Below are positions 18,026 to 26,830 of a stretch of DNA of 64,000 nt, one piece after another. The translations under genes were made by a program, and so were the position numbers. The notes under the pieces were generated by a model that saw only the letters and a list, made by a program, of their open reading frames with translations, was not told the origin of the DNA and searched no databases. Numbering within the stretch: the first letter of the stretch is position 1; each line of letters starts with the position of its first letter. Source of the DNA: Pseudomonas sp. MF4836 (GTDB lineage: Bacteria; Pseudomonadota; Gammaproteobacteria; Pseudomonadales; Pseudomonadaceae); NCBI RefSeq assembly GCF_002018875.1, contig NZ_MVOL01000017.1:87676-151675 (forward strand), written 5' to 3'.

Positions 18026-19260
18026 TGGCGATGCTGCGCAAAGATACCCACTTCGAAATCCATCACCTGAATGAGCCGAAACTGCTCAAGGTCATCACTC
18101 TGGATGAGTTCATCGAACAAGGCGTGGCTGTTTGTGCCGGAAGCGCTGAGTTCGGTGACCTGCTGCTTTGGCTGCCAAACGAAGAACGGCTACGGAGCCC
18201 GCATCTGCTCTCTTTACCAGTTGGTGGATTCCTGATCCCGGAACCATTGATCGGCGACTTCGACAGCATGCGGCCACACTTGCACACCCCCAAAGATGCG
18301 GATGTCGTGCAGCCCGGCGATGTCATTGCCATCACACCAGGCAACGCGATGGTGCGAGTGCTCTATCGACGAGGCTCAGACAGCAACCTGCTGTTCATGA
18401 CCGATCGTTGCAACAGCCTCTGTTTGATGTGCTCGCAGCCGCCCAAAGATATCGATGACCGTTGGCACATCGAGGAGAACCTACGGCTAATCGACCTGAT
18501 GGACCCGGGCGAAGAAAATCTAGGAATCAGCGGCGGAGAGCCAACGCTTTATCGCGACGGCCTGCTCGAAATCCTGGCCAAGAGCAAAGCCGTTTTGCCG
18601 CAAAAATCCATCCATGTGCTCAGTAACGGGCGTCTGTTCCAAGACCCGAGCTGGATCGCTGCGCTCTCTTCCATCGGTCACCCTCAGTTGAGCTGGGGCA
18701 TCCCGCTGTATGCCGACAATGCCGAAGACCATGACCATGTAGTGCAGGCTCCCGGCGCGTTTAGCGAAACCCTGCAAGGTCTTTACAACCTGGCGCGCGC
18801 CAACCAGATCATCGAGATACGCGTGGTGCTCAGTCGCCTGACCACGCCACGCTTGCCGGAGCTCGCCCACTACGTGTTCAGGAACCTGCCCTTCGTGCGG
18901 CATGTTGCTCTGATGGGTATCGAAAGTACCGGCCTGGCCAGGAAGAACTATGAAGAACTTTGGATTGACCCGCTGGACTATCAGGAGTCGTTGAGCCAGG
19001 CAGTGTATTTCCTGTTCAACCGCGGAGTGCCGGTTTCGATCTACAACTTGCCCCTGTGCCTGATCCCGGCCCACCTCTCGCGTTTCGCCCGCCAGAGCAT
19101 CTCGGACTGGAAGAACCTGTTCATCGATACCTGCCAGCAATGCGCTGCCGTCAAACATTGCTCTGGCTTTTTCAAATCCCACTCCGACCGCTGGCAGAGC
19201 CGCGGCGTACAACTACTATCGACCGAGGCCTTTAGCGCCTATGCAAGGAGTGCACAGTGA
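18025..19260 (+). CDS. hxsC: His-Xaa-Ser system radical SAM maturase HxsC
   Basis: A 411-residue second radical SAM enzyme. The CxxxCxxC motif is CNSLCLMC at about 129-136, followed by ISGGEPTLY as the SAM-binding Gly motif and a C-terminal pair CQQCAAVKHC. Residues 1-115 are a family-specific N-terminal domain. ATG 18025 overlaps the hxsB stop (TGATG) and has AGGGG in front; a TTG at 17971 would extend it into hxsB. The four hxs genes all overlap end to start, so they are probably made in fixed ratio. Confidence 0.9.
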   Translation: MAMLRKDTHFEIHHLNEPKLLKVITLDEFIEQGVAVCAGSAEFGDLLLWLPNEERLRSPHLLSLPVGGFLIPEPLIGDFDSMRPHLHTPKDADVVQPGDVIAITPGNAMVRVLYRRGSDSNLLFMTDRCNSLCLMCSQPPKDIDDRWHIEENLRLIDLMDPGEENLGISGGEPTLYRDGLLEILAKSKAVLPQKSIHVLSNGRLFQDPSWIAALSSIGHPQLSWGIPLYADNAEDHDHVVQAPGAFSETLQGLYNLARANQIIEIRVVLSRLTTPRLPELAHYVFRNLPFVRHVALMGIESTGLARKNYEELWIDPLDYQESLSQAVYFLFNRGVPVSIYNLPLCLIPAHLSRFARQSISDWKNLFIDTCQQCAAVKHCSGFFKSHSDRWQSRGVQLLSTEAFSAYARSAQ

Positions 19261-19865
19261 AATTGCTCGACCGCTGGAAAGTCCTGATCAGTGGGATCAG
19301 CCTGCTGCCAATGGCAGGTACCACCCTGGCACAGGCGGGCCATCTGTCGCTCGCCGATGCGGGCTGGCAACCCAACGACAAGCTACAGCCTCCGATATTT
19401 GCCAATACGCTCAATGCGCCAGACACCGTCAACATCTATGCGGCACATCGCTCGCACAGTTCACACCGGTCCCACAGTTCGCACAGTTCTCACTACAGCG
19501 GCTCGGGTGGCTATAGCGCACCTCGCTACTACAGCCCACCAGCTACCAGCACCCGAAGCTACAGCGCGCCGAGTGCTTCGAGCAGCACCCCAAGCAGCAA
19601 CAGCCTTTATCAGTCGTCTGGCACTACCAGCGGGACAAGTTCGAGCACTTCAAAGAGCCGCGCGACCAATGAGCAGAAAAGCAACCTGGTCACCCGTGTG
19701 CAGACCGCACTGATGGTGCGTCAGTATTACCAAGGCGCCATTGATGGGGTGATGGGCAAGGCGACACGTGGTGCGTTGATGGCCTTTCAGATGGACAGTG
19801 GTCTGACCGTGAATGGCCGAATGGATACTCCATCGCTGAATGCGTTGGGTATCAAGATTCCATAA
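19257..19865 (+). CDS. hxsA: His-Xaa-Ser repeat protein HxsA (predicted modified substrate)
   Basis: A 202-residue exported protein. Residues 1-27 are a signal peptide (cleavage after AQA). Residues 64-81 are six tandem His-Xaa-Ser triplets: HRS, HSS, HRS, HSS, HSS, HYS. A low-complexity Ser/Tyr/Pro linker (82-140) follows. The C-terminal 60 residues look like a peptidoglycan-binding domain (VQTALMVRQYYQGAIDG, TRGALMAFQ). So the repeat would be displayed at the cell wall. GTG start with AAGGAG in front, overlapping the hxsC stop. It is the presumed substrate of HxsB/HxsC. Confidence 0.88.
   Translation: MKLLDRWKVLISGISLLPMAGTTLAQAGHLSLADAGWQPNDKLQPPIFANTLNAPDTVNIYAAHRSHSSHRSHSSHSSHYSGSGGYSAPRYYSPPATSTRSYSAPSASSSTPSSNSLYQSSGTTSGTSSSTSKSRATNEQKSNLVTRVQTALMVRQYYQGAIDGVMGKATRGALMAFQMDSGLTVNGRMDTPSLNALGIKIP
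19446..19499 (+). repeat. Six tandem His-Xaa-Ser codon triplets in hxsA
   Basis: Six 9-bp units encoding H-(R/S/Y)-S without interruption. Codons vary between units (cat/cac, tcg/agt/tcc/tct), so the peptide rather than the DNA repeat appears to be under selection. Confidence 0.85.
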
Positions 19866-19914
19866 GTCGCTTCAGGTTAAAGCTAGCGTCCGTTCAGCAA
19901 CAAAGGAATATCCG

Positions 19915-20214
19915 ATGCAGCACATCATTCAAGTCGACAACACTTTCTGGGCATTGATCAGCCGCCTGCAAGGCAAGGAACTGCAAACACCGTCGCGTAG
20001 CGCCCGTTTCCGTATCACGACCGTTGATGCAAATCGCGTTGTGATTGAGGCCGGATCGGAAGACTCGCGGTTGGCGCTGACTCGAACAGCTGCTATTTCC
20101 AAGCTGTGGAGTGTCAGTTGTCGGCAGCTAACCCCTTTCTGGGCGACGGAGTACACGCCGCGGTTCAGGAAGGACGACTACTCGTGTACCGGCGGCGACT
20201 GGGAGCAATACTAG
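19915..20214 (+). CDS. Uncharacterised 99-residue protein downstream of hxsA
   Basis: A small protein starting MQHIIQVDNTFWALISRL, with AAAGGAA 8 nt ahead of its ATG. No signal peptide or membrane segment. The last third is rich in aromatic and acidic residues and carries two Cys residues (VSCRQL, YSCTGGDWEQY). I do not recognise it and it is not one of the four named Hxs families. It lies 49 nt after hxsA on the same strand and inside the direct repeats, so it is likely a fifth member of this operon. Confidence 0.6.
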   Translation: MQHIIQVDNTFWALISRLQGKELQTPSRSARFRITTVDANRVVIEAGSEDSRLALTRTAAISKLWSVSCRQLTPFWATEYTPRFRKDDYSCTGGDWEQY

Positions 20215-20270
20215 GGGTAAGACCAAATATTTTTGGCCTGAAACTACCGAACTAGAGCCAAGGCAAATTA

Positions 20271-20463
20271 TTTTGGCGACGTTGAGAGTCTCTAGGCATA
20301 GTCGGGCAGGCAGGCTGCGTGATCATTTCTGCCTTTTCCTAGACCATGAAGATCCATCCACTTCCAGTGGATTGCCATTTTCGGAGGCAAATCTGAGGAC
20401 ACGCTTTGGATGGTTTGCAAAGAATGCCCCCCAGCCTAAGGCCAAGCGGGCTACTGATGAGGA
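20271..20463. repeat. Direct repeat, copy 2 (right flank of hxs cassette)
   Basis: Same orientation as 15868-16059, with scattered substitutions and very few gaps. The opening bases copy the 3' end of the LysR gene (TTTTGGCGA..GAGAGTCT.TAG), although no LysR gene is here. So the hxs segment lies between two copies of one junction. The remaining bases between 20215 and 20583 hold no gene that I can see. Confidence 0.8.
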
Positions 20464-20544
20464 TGGCTCCGACCGGACTCTCTGCAATTCGATAGATCGG
20501 CCTGAGGCTTTCAGCGATAAAAACTGCGTATATCGGCCGAGTGA

Positions 20545-20566
20545 AAGCGGTGAGTGCTCACCGTTT
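20545..20566. terminator. Possible terminator hairpin
   Basis: CGGTGAG-TG-CTCACCG with AAAG on one side and TTTT on the other. It lies just after the stop of the minus-strand chemoreceptor gene and could end it or the hxs transcript. The T-runs are short. Confidence 0.45.
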
Positions 20567-20583
20567 TCATTCGGGTTGGGATC

Positions 20584-22527
20584 CTAATATTTGAAACGAC
20601 CCACCAGGCCTTTGAGCTGACCAGAAATTTCTATCAATCGACCCGAGCCAGTCTGTGAGGACTGGGCAAAGCCTTCGACCAGTTGGGCATCGGCATGGAT
20701 CTGCGCGATGTGCCGATTGATCTCTTCGGCCACCTGGTGCTGCTCCTCGGCGGCGGTGGCGATCTGGGTATTCTGGTCGCGGATCGAGTCCACCGAGCCA
20801 CGGATCTTGTCGAAGCTGTCACGTGCCTGCTGGATGCGTTCCACGCTGGTGTGGGACACCTGCAGGCTGCCTTGCATCTGCTGCGTGACTTCCTGGGTGC
20901 GGCGGGAGAGATTGCCCAGCAAGCTGTCGATCTCGCCGGTGGAGTCGGCTGTCCGACGGGCCAGGGCGCGGACTTCGTCGGCGACCACGGCGAAGCCTCG
21001 GCCTTGGTCTCCGGCGCGCGCCGCTTCAATTGCTGCGTTGAGCGCCAGCAGGTTGGTCTGCTCGGCAATCGAGCGGATGGTGTCGAGAATGGTGTTGATG
21101 TTCTGGCTATCCTGCTCCAGCAACTGCATGGTCTGGGTCGACTTTTGCAGGTCTTCGCTGAGCTTGAGCACGCTGCCGGTGGCTTCGCCGATGTGCTGCT
21201 GGCCGTCATGTACGTCGCGGTAGCCTTCGTCGGCACTCGACGCGGCGGCACTGCACGAACGCGCGACTTCGTTGGCAGTAGCGACCATTTCATTGAACGC
21301 AGTGCTCACCAGCTCCACGGCTTCACGCTGGCGACCTGCGGCCTGGTTCATGTTGTTGGCCACTTCGCTGGTGTCGGCGGCGGCGGTCTGCAGGTCAGAT
21401 GAGGCGTTGCCGATGCGCTGCACCAATTGCGCGATCATGCCCAGGAACTGGTTGAACCAGCCCGCCAGGCTGGCGGTTTCGTCCTTGCCCTGCACCTTGA
21501 GTTGGCGCGTCAGGTCGCCTTCTCCTTCGGCGATTTCTTGCAGGCCGTCGGCCACGCCGCGAATCGGACGCACGATGACGCTGGCAAAACTGGCGCCAAC
21601 TATCGCGAACACCAACGCCAAGGCCGCCGCAATGGCGGCGATCAACCAGGTCAGGCGGGTGGCGTCGGCCAGCACTTCATCACGCTTGATCAGGCCGATA
21701 AAGCGCCAGCCCAGGTCTTTGGAGCTGACCACGTTGGCCATGTAGGGCACGCCATCAATCTCGATCTGAGTCACGCCGTCGCCTCGCTTGGCGAGCTCGG
21801 CATAGTTGGGCCCCAGGTCGGCCAGGGGTTTGAAGTTGTGCTTGGCGTCGCTGGGGTCTACCAGCACGTTGCCGTTGGCTTCCACCAGCATCAGGTAGCC
21901 GCTGTCGCCGAGCTTGATGTTGCGCACCAGTTCGGTGAGCTGTTTGAGCGACACGTCTAGGCCAACCACTCCCAGGATATTCCCGGCGGCGTCGGCGACA
22001 GTGTGCACGGTGCCGATCAGCGTCACATCGTCCGGCGCCCAATAGTAGGCACCGGTGCGCACGGTGGCGCCTGGCGCGGCGATGGCCGCTTTGTACCAGG
22101 GACGTAAGCGTGGGTCGTAGTTGTTCAGTTTGGTGTCGTCCGGCCAGCTGGCGTAGCCGCCATCGCTCAGCCCCAGGGACAGGTATGCGGTACTCGGATG
22201 GCTTTTGGCGAACTGGTCGAATATCGCCAGCAGCTCTTTGTTGGTCTGAGTGAGCGGAATTTGCGCTGCTTCGGCGCCAGCGTAATTCTTAAGATCTTTG
22301 GCCGCGACAACGCGCGGGTCCTTGGCTACGTAGTCGACGTTTTGGCTGATGCCGTCAAAAAACTGCTTCATGCCATTGTCGATCTGGCGGATCTCGCGAC
22401 CGCTGCTGTCGAGGAAATTGGCCAGGGCCCCTTCTCGCAGATTCAGCACTACCAAAATGGCGACCAGGATGACCGGGACACACGCGATAGCCGCGAACGC
22501 CCAGGTCAGCTTCTGCTTGATATTCAT
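20584..22527 (-). CDS. Methyl-accepting chemotaxis protein, dCache type
   Basis: A 647-residue chemoreceptor. TM1 lies at about 9-29, a periplasmic double-Cache domain at about 35-275, TM2 at about 284-305, then HAMP and a cytoplasmic signalling domain with the hairpin tip EQTNLLALNAAIEAARAGDQ. The Cache domain contains NYDPRLRPWYKAA, then Tyr residues and GLDVSL, in the spacing of the amino-acid-binding motif of PctA/CtaA-like receptors, so an L-amino acid ligand is likely but unproven. It is a single gene with AGGTGA before the ATG. Confidence 0.9.
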   Translation of the reverse strand: MNIKQKLTWAFAAIACVPVILVAILVVLNLREGALANFLDSSGREIRQIDNGMKQFFDGISQNVDYVAKDPRVVAAKDLKNYAGAEAAQIPLTQTNKELLAIFDQFAKSHPSTAYLSLGLSDGGYASWPDDTKLNNYDPRLRPWYKAAIAAPGATVRTGAYYWAPDDVTLIGTVHTVADAAGNILGVVGLDVSLKQLTELVRNIKLGDSGYLMLVEANGNVLVDPSDAKHNFKPLADLGPNYAELAKRGDGVTQIEIDGVPYMANVVSSKDLGWRFIGLIKRDEVLADATRLTWLIAAIAAALALVFAIVGASFASVIVRPIRGVADGLQEIAEGEGDLTRQLKVQGKDETASLAGWFNQFLGMIAQLVQRIGNASSDLQTAAADTSEVANNMNQAAGRQREAVELVSTAFNEMVATANEVARSCSAAASSADEGYRDVHDGQQHIGEATGSVLKLSEDLQKSTQTMQLLEQDSQNINTILDTIRSIAEQTNLLALNAAIEAARAGDQGRGFAVVADEVRALARRTADSTGEIDSLLGNLSRRTQEVTQQMQGSLQVSHTSVERIQQARDSFDKIRGSVDSIRDQNTQIATAAEEQHQVAEEINRHIAQIHADAQLVEGFAQSSQTGSGRLIEISGQLKGLVGRFKY

Positions 22528-22964
22528 GACTTCACCTGCGGGTATTTATAGTTTTGGCAAGGGGAAACGCTAGAGCCGAACGTCGCATGTGTTGTTATGA
22601 GGAGATAGAGCCCATGCGTACTCTGAATTATCGACCGCGACGGTGCGCACTTTAGAACGATACTGAAAGCTTTTGCGCGGCAAACATCCAGGCAGAAAGC
22701 AATGTTGGCCAATGCGTAACCTCTTTACTGACTGGGTTTTACGAGAAACTCCTTGAGCCGAGGTTAAGAAAAAGAGGTGTCGACGAAACCCGGGGCAATT
22801 CAATCGGGTCATGGCTGCATAGGCTCATGAGGGTGACTCACCAATACCCGGGCCTGACCGGGGTAACTGCTGAATTGAGCTCACAAGGCCACGCACCGCT
22901 GGAAGGCTAATAATCAAGCGCTGCACACCCTAAAGTGGCCTCACACCCGCCCAGGAACATAAAG
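22528..22964. other. Intergenic region, no gene seen
   Basis: 437 bases between the divergent chemoreceptor and SDR genes. It must hold both promoters. I see no RNA gene, repeat or clear operator; the part near 22700-22800 is moderately AT-rich. Confidence 0.5.
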
Positions 22965-23786
22965 ATGACCGAGGTCACTGTAGTTATCGGAGCCGGCTCG
23001 ATCGGCCAAGCCATCGCTCGGCGCGTCAGTGCTGGCAAACATGTGTTGCTGGCAGACTTGCAGCAAGCAACTGCAGATGCTGCCGCAAAGGTCATGAGCG
23101 ACGCAGGTTTCGAGGTTACGACAGCCAAGGTTGATGTCTCATCCCGCGAGTCGGTCCGGGCACTCATCGCCCAGGCGATGTGTATTGGCGACATCACCGG
23201 CGTCATCCACGCCGCAGGCGTTTCCCCGTCTCAGGCCGCGCCTGCCACCATCCTACAGGTCGATTTATATGGCACCGCCCTGGTGCTGGAGCTGTTTGGC
23301 GAGGTCATCGCCAAAGGGGGATCGGCCATCGTTATCGCCTCGCAGTCAGGCCACCGCTTGCCGGCGCTCAGCGTCGAGCAGAACCGAGCCCTGGCGTTGA
23401 GCCCGACTGAGGCACTTCTTGCGCTGCCGATGCTGCAACCCGAGCGGGTAACCGATCCCCTGAATGCCTACCAGATCTCCAAGCGTGGCAACTCGCTGCG
23501 CGTGGCGGCGCAAGCCGTTCGCTGGGGCAAGCGTGGTGCACGTGTCAACACCATCAGCCCAGGCATTATCTTCACGCCCCTGGCCCGGGTTGAACTCAAG
23601 GGCCCGCGTGGGGATGGGTATCGGCGCATGATCGAATCCTGCGCGGCCAAGCGTGGCGGTACGCCCGATGAAGTCGCTGCGGTCGCGGCGCTGCTGATGG
23701 GCCCCGAAGGGACATTCATTACCGGCAGCGACTTCCTGATGGATGGCGGTGTGACCGCTCAATACTGGTACGGCGCTGACCAGTAA
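22965..23786 (+). CDS. SDR-family oxidoreductase
   Basis: A 273-residue short-chain dehydrogenase/reductase. It opens VTVVIGAGSIGQAIA (an atypical GxGxxG loop, GAGSIGQ), has AAG in the NAG position, and YQISK as the YxxxK active site, ending in LMDGGVTA. An insertion of about 30 residues precedes the catalytic Tyr. ATG 22965 has AGGAA upstream; the longer frame starting with GTG at 22935 lacks a site. It neighbours a LysR regulator and an aldo/keto reductase, a small redox group. Substrate unknown. Confidence 0.83.
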   Translation: MTEVTVVIGAGSIGQAIARRVSAGKHVLLADLQQATADAAAKVMSDAGFEVTTAKVDVSSRESVRALIAQAMCIGDITGVIHAAGVSPSQAAPATILQVDLYGTALVLELFGEVIAKGGSAIVIASQSGHRLPALSVEQNRALALSPTEALLALPMLQPERVTDPLNAYQISKRGNSLRVAAQAVRWGKRGARVNTISPGIIFTPLARVELKGPRGDGYRRMIESCAAKRGGTPDEVAAVAALLMGPEGTFITGSDFLMDGGVTAQYWYGADQ

Positions 23787-23810
23787 CGTCACAGGCCGGC
23801 CACCGCGGTT

Positions 23811-24713
23811 CTAGCCTGGCTGGCGCGCCCACTCGCGCACCGCTTCCGCGAACATCCGCAAGGCCATCGGTGGATGTCGGTTGGCCGGGTAGTAGAGGCA
23901 GGCACCGGCATAGGAAGGGCCCCAGTCAGGCAGCAGATGGACCAGGCGCCCGGCCTGCAAATGCTCCTCGACCTGATGTTCAGGCACCCAGGCGATGCCG
24001 ATACCCGCCAACGCCGCGTCCGTCATCAGGTTGATGTTGTCCATGGTCATGGGGCCGTCGACATCGAGGCTGGATGATCGGCCCAGGTGATCGAGGTCCC
24101 AGCGAAACAGCGTGCCGCTGGCAAAGCGAAAACGGATGCATCGATGCGCCTTGAGGTCATGGGGCGCCATGGGCGCCGGGTGCCGACTCAGGTACTCGGG
24201 CGACGCCACTGCGGCAAATCGCACGTCCGGGCCGAAACGCACCGCGATCATGTCCCGCGGGACATCGTCGAACAACCGAATGCCGGCATCGAAGCCATCG
24301 GCGACGATATCGACCAAGCGGCTATCCGCCACACACTCGATATGGATCTGCGGGTTGTCCTGGAGAAACCGGGGCATGACATGGCGGATCAACAGCTTGA
24401 ATGACGATTCGGATGCGCTCAGGCGAATCAGGCCCGAGGGCGTATTGCGCTCCGAGGTTACGTCGTTGACGGCGCATTCGAGCTCACCCAGCAGCGGCTG
24501 CACCCGCAGGAAGAGTTGCTCACCCGCCTCCGTCAAGGCAACCGAGCGGGTTGTCCGATTGAACAGGCGCAGTTCAAGGCGTGATTCCAGGCCACGCATC
24601 GAATGGCTCAGCGCCGAGGCCGAAACCCCCAGCATCCTGGCCGCGCCGCTGAAGCTGCGTTGTTCAGCGATGGCGACAAAAGCGGTCAACTCGGGAAGGC
24701 CGGCCCGGATCAT
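23811..24713 (-). CDS. LysR-family transcriptional regulator
   Basis: A 300-residue LysR regulator. The helix-turn-helix (FSGAARMLGVSASALSHSMRGLE) lies at about 20-45; the effector domain contains FDAGIRLFDDVPRDMIAVRFGPD, typical of the CrgA/DmlR-like group. It is divergent from the aldo/keto reductase gene, with a 107-nt shared promoter region, and is probably its regulator. Confidence 0.86.
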   Translation of the reverse strand: MIRAGLPELTAFVAIAEQRSFSGAARMLGVSASALSHSMRGLESRLELRLFNRTTRSVALTEAGEQLFLRVQPLLGELECAVNDVTSERNTPSGLIRLSASESSFKLLIRHVMPRFLQDNPQIHIECVADSRLVDIVADGFDAGIRLFDDVPRDMIAVRFGPDVRFAAVASPEYLSRHPAPMAPHDLKAHRCIRFRFASGTLFRWDLDHLGRSSSLDVDGPMTMDNINLMTDAALAGIGIAWVPEHQVEEHLQAGRLVHLLPDWGPSYAGACLYYPANRHPPMALRMFAEAVREWARQPG

Positions 24714-24820
24714 TAGTGAATACCCCTCAACTACCTATGAAGCGCGGTGCCAATTGTTGAGCAAGGCACAGGAATCTAAAGTGTACCGGTCACCCCCCAT
24801 CCTTGCGAAGGAGAAGAAAC

Positions 24821-25804
24821 ATGCAGAAACGTCAGCTCGGCAAAAGCGGCCTGGAAGTGTCCTCCATCGGCTTGGGCTGCATGGGCCTGAGCTTCGCTTA
24901 TGGCCCTGCCCTGGAGCAAAAGGCCGCCATTACCCTGATCCGCGACGCCTTCGACAAAGGTGTCGACTTCTTTGACAGCGCAGAGGCCTATGGGCCCTAC
25001 ACCAACGAAGCACTGCTGGGCGAAGCCTTGGCCCCAATCCGGGATCAGGTGGTCATTGCGACCAAGTTCGGCTTCAAAAACGGCCGGCCGGATGAAGGTC
25101 TGGACAGCCGGCCTGAAACCATCAAGGCCGTAGTCGAGGCGTCGTTGAAGCGCCTCAAAACCGACCGTATCGAACTGCTCTACCAGCACCGCATCGATCC
25201 CCAGGTACCGATTGAGGAGGTTGCTGGCGTCGTGAAGCAATTGGTCGAAGCAGGCAAAGTCCTGCACTTCGGAATGTCGGAGGCCGGGCCCGACGCAATC
25301 CGCCGCGCCCACGCCGTGCTGCCAGTCGCCGCCCTGCAAAGCGAGTACTCGCTGTGGTGGCGCGAGCCGGAACAGCAGATCCTGCCGGTACTGGAAGAGC
25401 TCGGAATCGGCTTCGTTCCATTCAGCCCCCTGGGCAAAGGCTTCCTCACCGGCGCCATCGACGCCAACACCCGGTTCGCGGAGGGCGACTTCCGCAATGT
25501 GGTGCCGCGCTTCACCGAGGAGAACCGCAAGGCCAATGCGCACTTGGTCGAGGTGCTCGGCCAGATCGCCGAGGGTAAAGGTGCAACCCGGGCGCAGGTG
25601 GCCCTGGCCTGGCTGTTGGCACAGAAGCCCTGGATCGTCCCCATTCCAGGCACCACCCGGTTGCATCGGCTGGAAGAGAACATCGGCGCTGCCGACCTCC
25701 TCCTGACCCCGCCCGATCTGGCTGCCATCGCCACGGCGCTGGAGCAGATCAAGGTGGTGGGTGATCGTTATCCGGCTCATCTGCAGAAAAACGTTAATCG
25801 CTGA
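24821..25804 (+). CDS. Aldo/keto reductase
   Basis: A 327-residue NADPH-dependent aldo/keto reductase (YhdN/AKR13-like). The catalytic tetrad is visible: Asp and Tyr in FFDSAEAYG, Lys in ATKFGFK, His in LYQHRID. C-terminal PIPGTTRLHRLEEN binds the cofactor phosphate. AAGGAGAAG precedes the ATG at 24821. It is divergent from the LysR gene. Confidence 0.9.
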   Translation: MQKRQLGKSGLEVSSIGLGCMGLSFAYGPALEQKAAITLIRDAFDKGVDFFDSAEAYGPYTNEALLGEALAPIRDQVVIATKFGFKNGRPDEGLDSRPETIKAVVEASLKRLKTDRIELLYQHRIDPQVPIEEVAGVVKQLVEAGKVLHFGMSEAGPDAIRRAHAVLPVAALQSEYSLWWREPEQQILPVLEELGIGFVPFSPLGKGFLTGAIDANTRFAEGDFRNVVPRFTEENRKANAHLVEVLGQIAEGKGATRAQVALAWLLAQKPWIVPIPGTTRLHRLEENIGAADLLLTPPDLAAIATALEQIKVVGDRYPAHLQKNVNR

Positions 25805-25940
25805 CGGCCAACCCCCTCGCCCACTGCTGGCGCCCGTGTAAGGGCCCTGGCAGTGTTGTTTCGTCCTTGCAGACTCCGAGAGCCTCTCTCTCCCCGCATT
25901 GGGGCTCGCAAGCGAGGGCCTCTCAAGCTGCGGTGAGCGC

Positions 25941-26741
25941 TTACCGCTTTTCCCCAGGAAACAACGCCCGGCTGATAAACCCTGACGTGCTGCTTAGCGC
26001 CTCGCCCAGAGCCTCCAGCTGGGTTCGATCGTACTGGGCGCTGATGCCAATACCGGAAACCACGAAACGCGGTTGGTTGTGGTGGTCAGTCACGGCACTG
26101 GATACCACGCTGACGCCGCGATACAAGTTGCCATCATCAATGGCCCAACCGGTGTGCAAGGTTTGACGAGCTTCGTCCAGATAGCTCTCGAAGCTCGGCG
26201 GGCTTTCCCAATGCAGGCGGGCGAAACGGCGGCGTAGTTCGTCTTCGGGCAGATTGCGCAGGCCCGCAATACACCGCCCGCTGGCACCCAACAGCTCTGG
26301 CATACGGGTTTTGAGATTAACGTCGATATGCGCCACGGCCGGGATGGCACGGGCGATGGCGTGCATGTAGTTATCGCCGGTGACCTCCCACAGCAAGACC
26401 ATGATGCGGTGGTTCAGGCTCAGGCGTTCAAGCTCTGGCTGGATAAGGTCAGCGTAGCTGCGACCGATAAAACTGACTGCCAGTTCGGAAAGCCCCAACC
26501 CCAGACTGTAGGTCTTGCCGCTATCGCTGAAGGACACCCACTGTTCATTGGTCAGGGTGCGCAGGATGTTGAAAGCACTGCTGGGGCTGATACCCGTTGC
26601 CCGGGCAATAGCCGCAACGCCTTTGGGCTCGGTGCATTGGGCGAGATGACGGAGGATTTGAATGGCGTTGACCACCGCGCCGACTTCTTTAGGACCGGGG
26701 ACGCTCGCCGTCGCGGTGTTGCTTTCTTTTTCTGAAGTCAT
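25941..26741 (-). CDS. IclR-family transcriptional regulator
   Basis: A 266-residue IclR regulator. The N-terminal winged helix (about 20-85) contains GVAAIARATGISPSSAFNILRTL; the C-terminal effector domain follows, with GASGRCIAGL. ATG 26741 is chosen over an in-frame GTG two codons earlier. It is the last gene of the minus-strand catabolic operon, 90 nt after the MaoC gene, and is the obvious candidate to control the operon and the divergent CoA-transferase/MFS genes. Confidence 0.88.
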   Translation of the reverse strand: MTSEKESNTATASVPGPKEVGAVVNAIQILRHLAQCTEPKGVAAIARATGISPSSAFNILRTLTNEQWVSFSDSGKTYSLGLGLSELAVSFIGRSYADLIQPELERLSLNHRIMVLLWEVTGDNYMHAIARAIPAVAHIDVNLKTRMPELLGASGRCIAGLRNLPEDELRRRFARLHWESPPSFESYLDEARQTLHTGWAIDDGNLYRGVSVVSSAVTDHHNQPRFVVSGIGISAQYDRTQLEALGEALSSTSGFISRALFPGEKR

Positions 26742-26830
26742 ATTCACTATTCGAATTAATATTCTTTATGGCGAATGAATTCTAAGGATTACTGAACCTC
26801 AGTCAACGGGCGCAAGCGCGCCTAGCGCTT

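Noticed and set aside
19446..19499. Tandem 9-bp repeats as a CRISPR or minisatellite
   Set aside because: The units are in frame, code for His-Xaa-Ser and differ in synonymous bases, and there are no spacers; it is the substrate repeat of HxsA.
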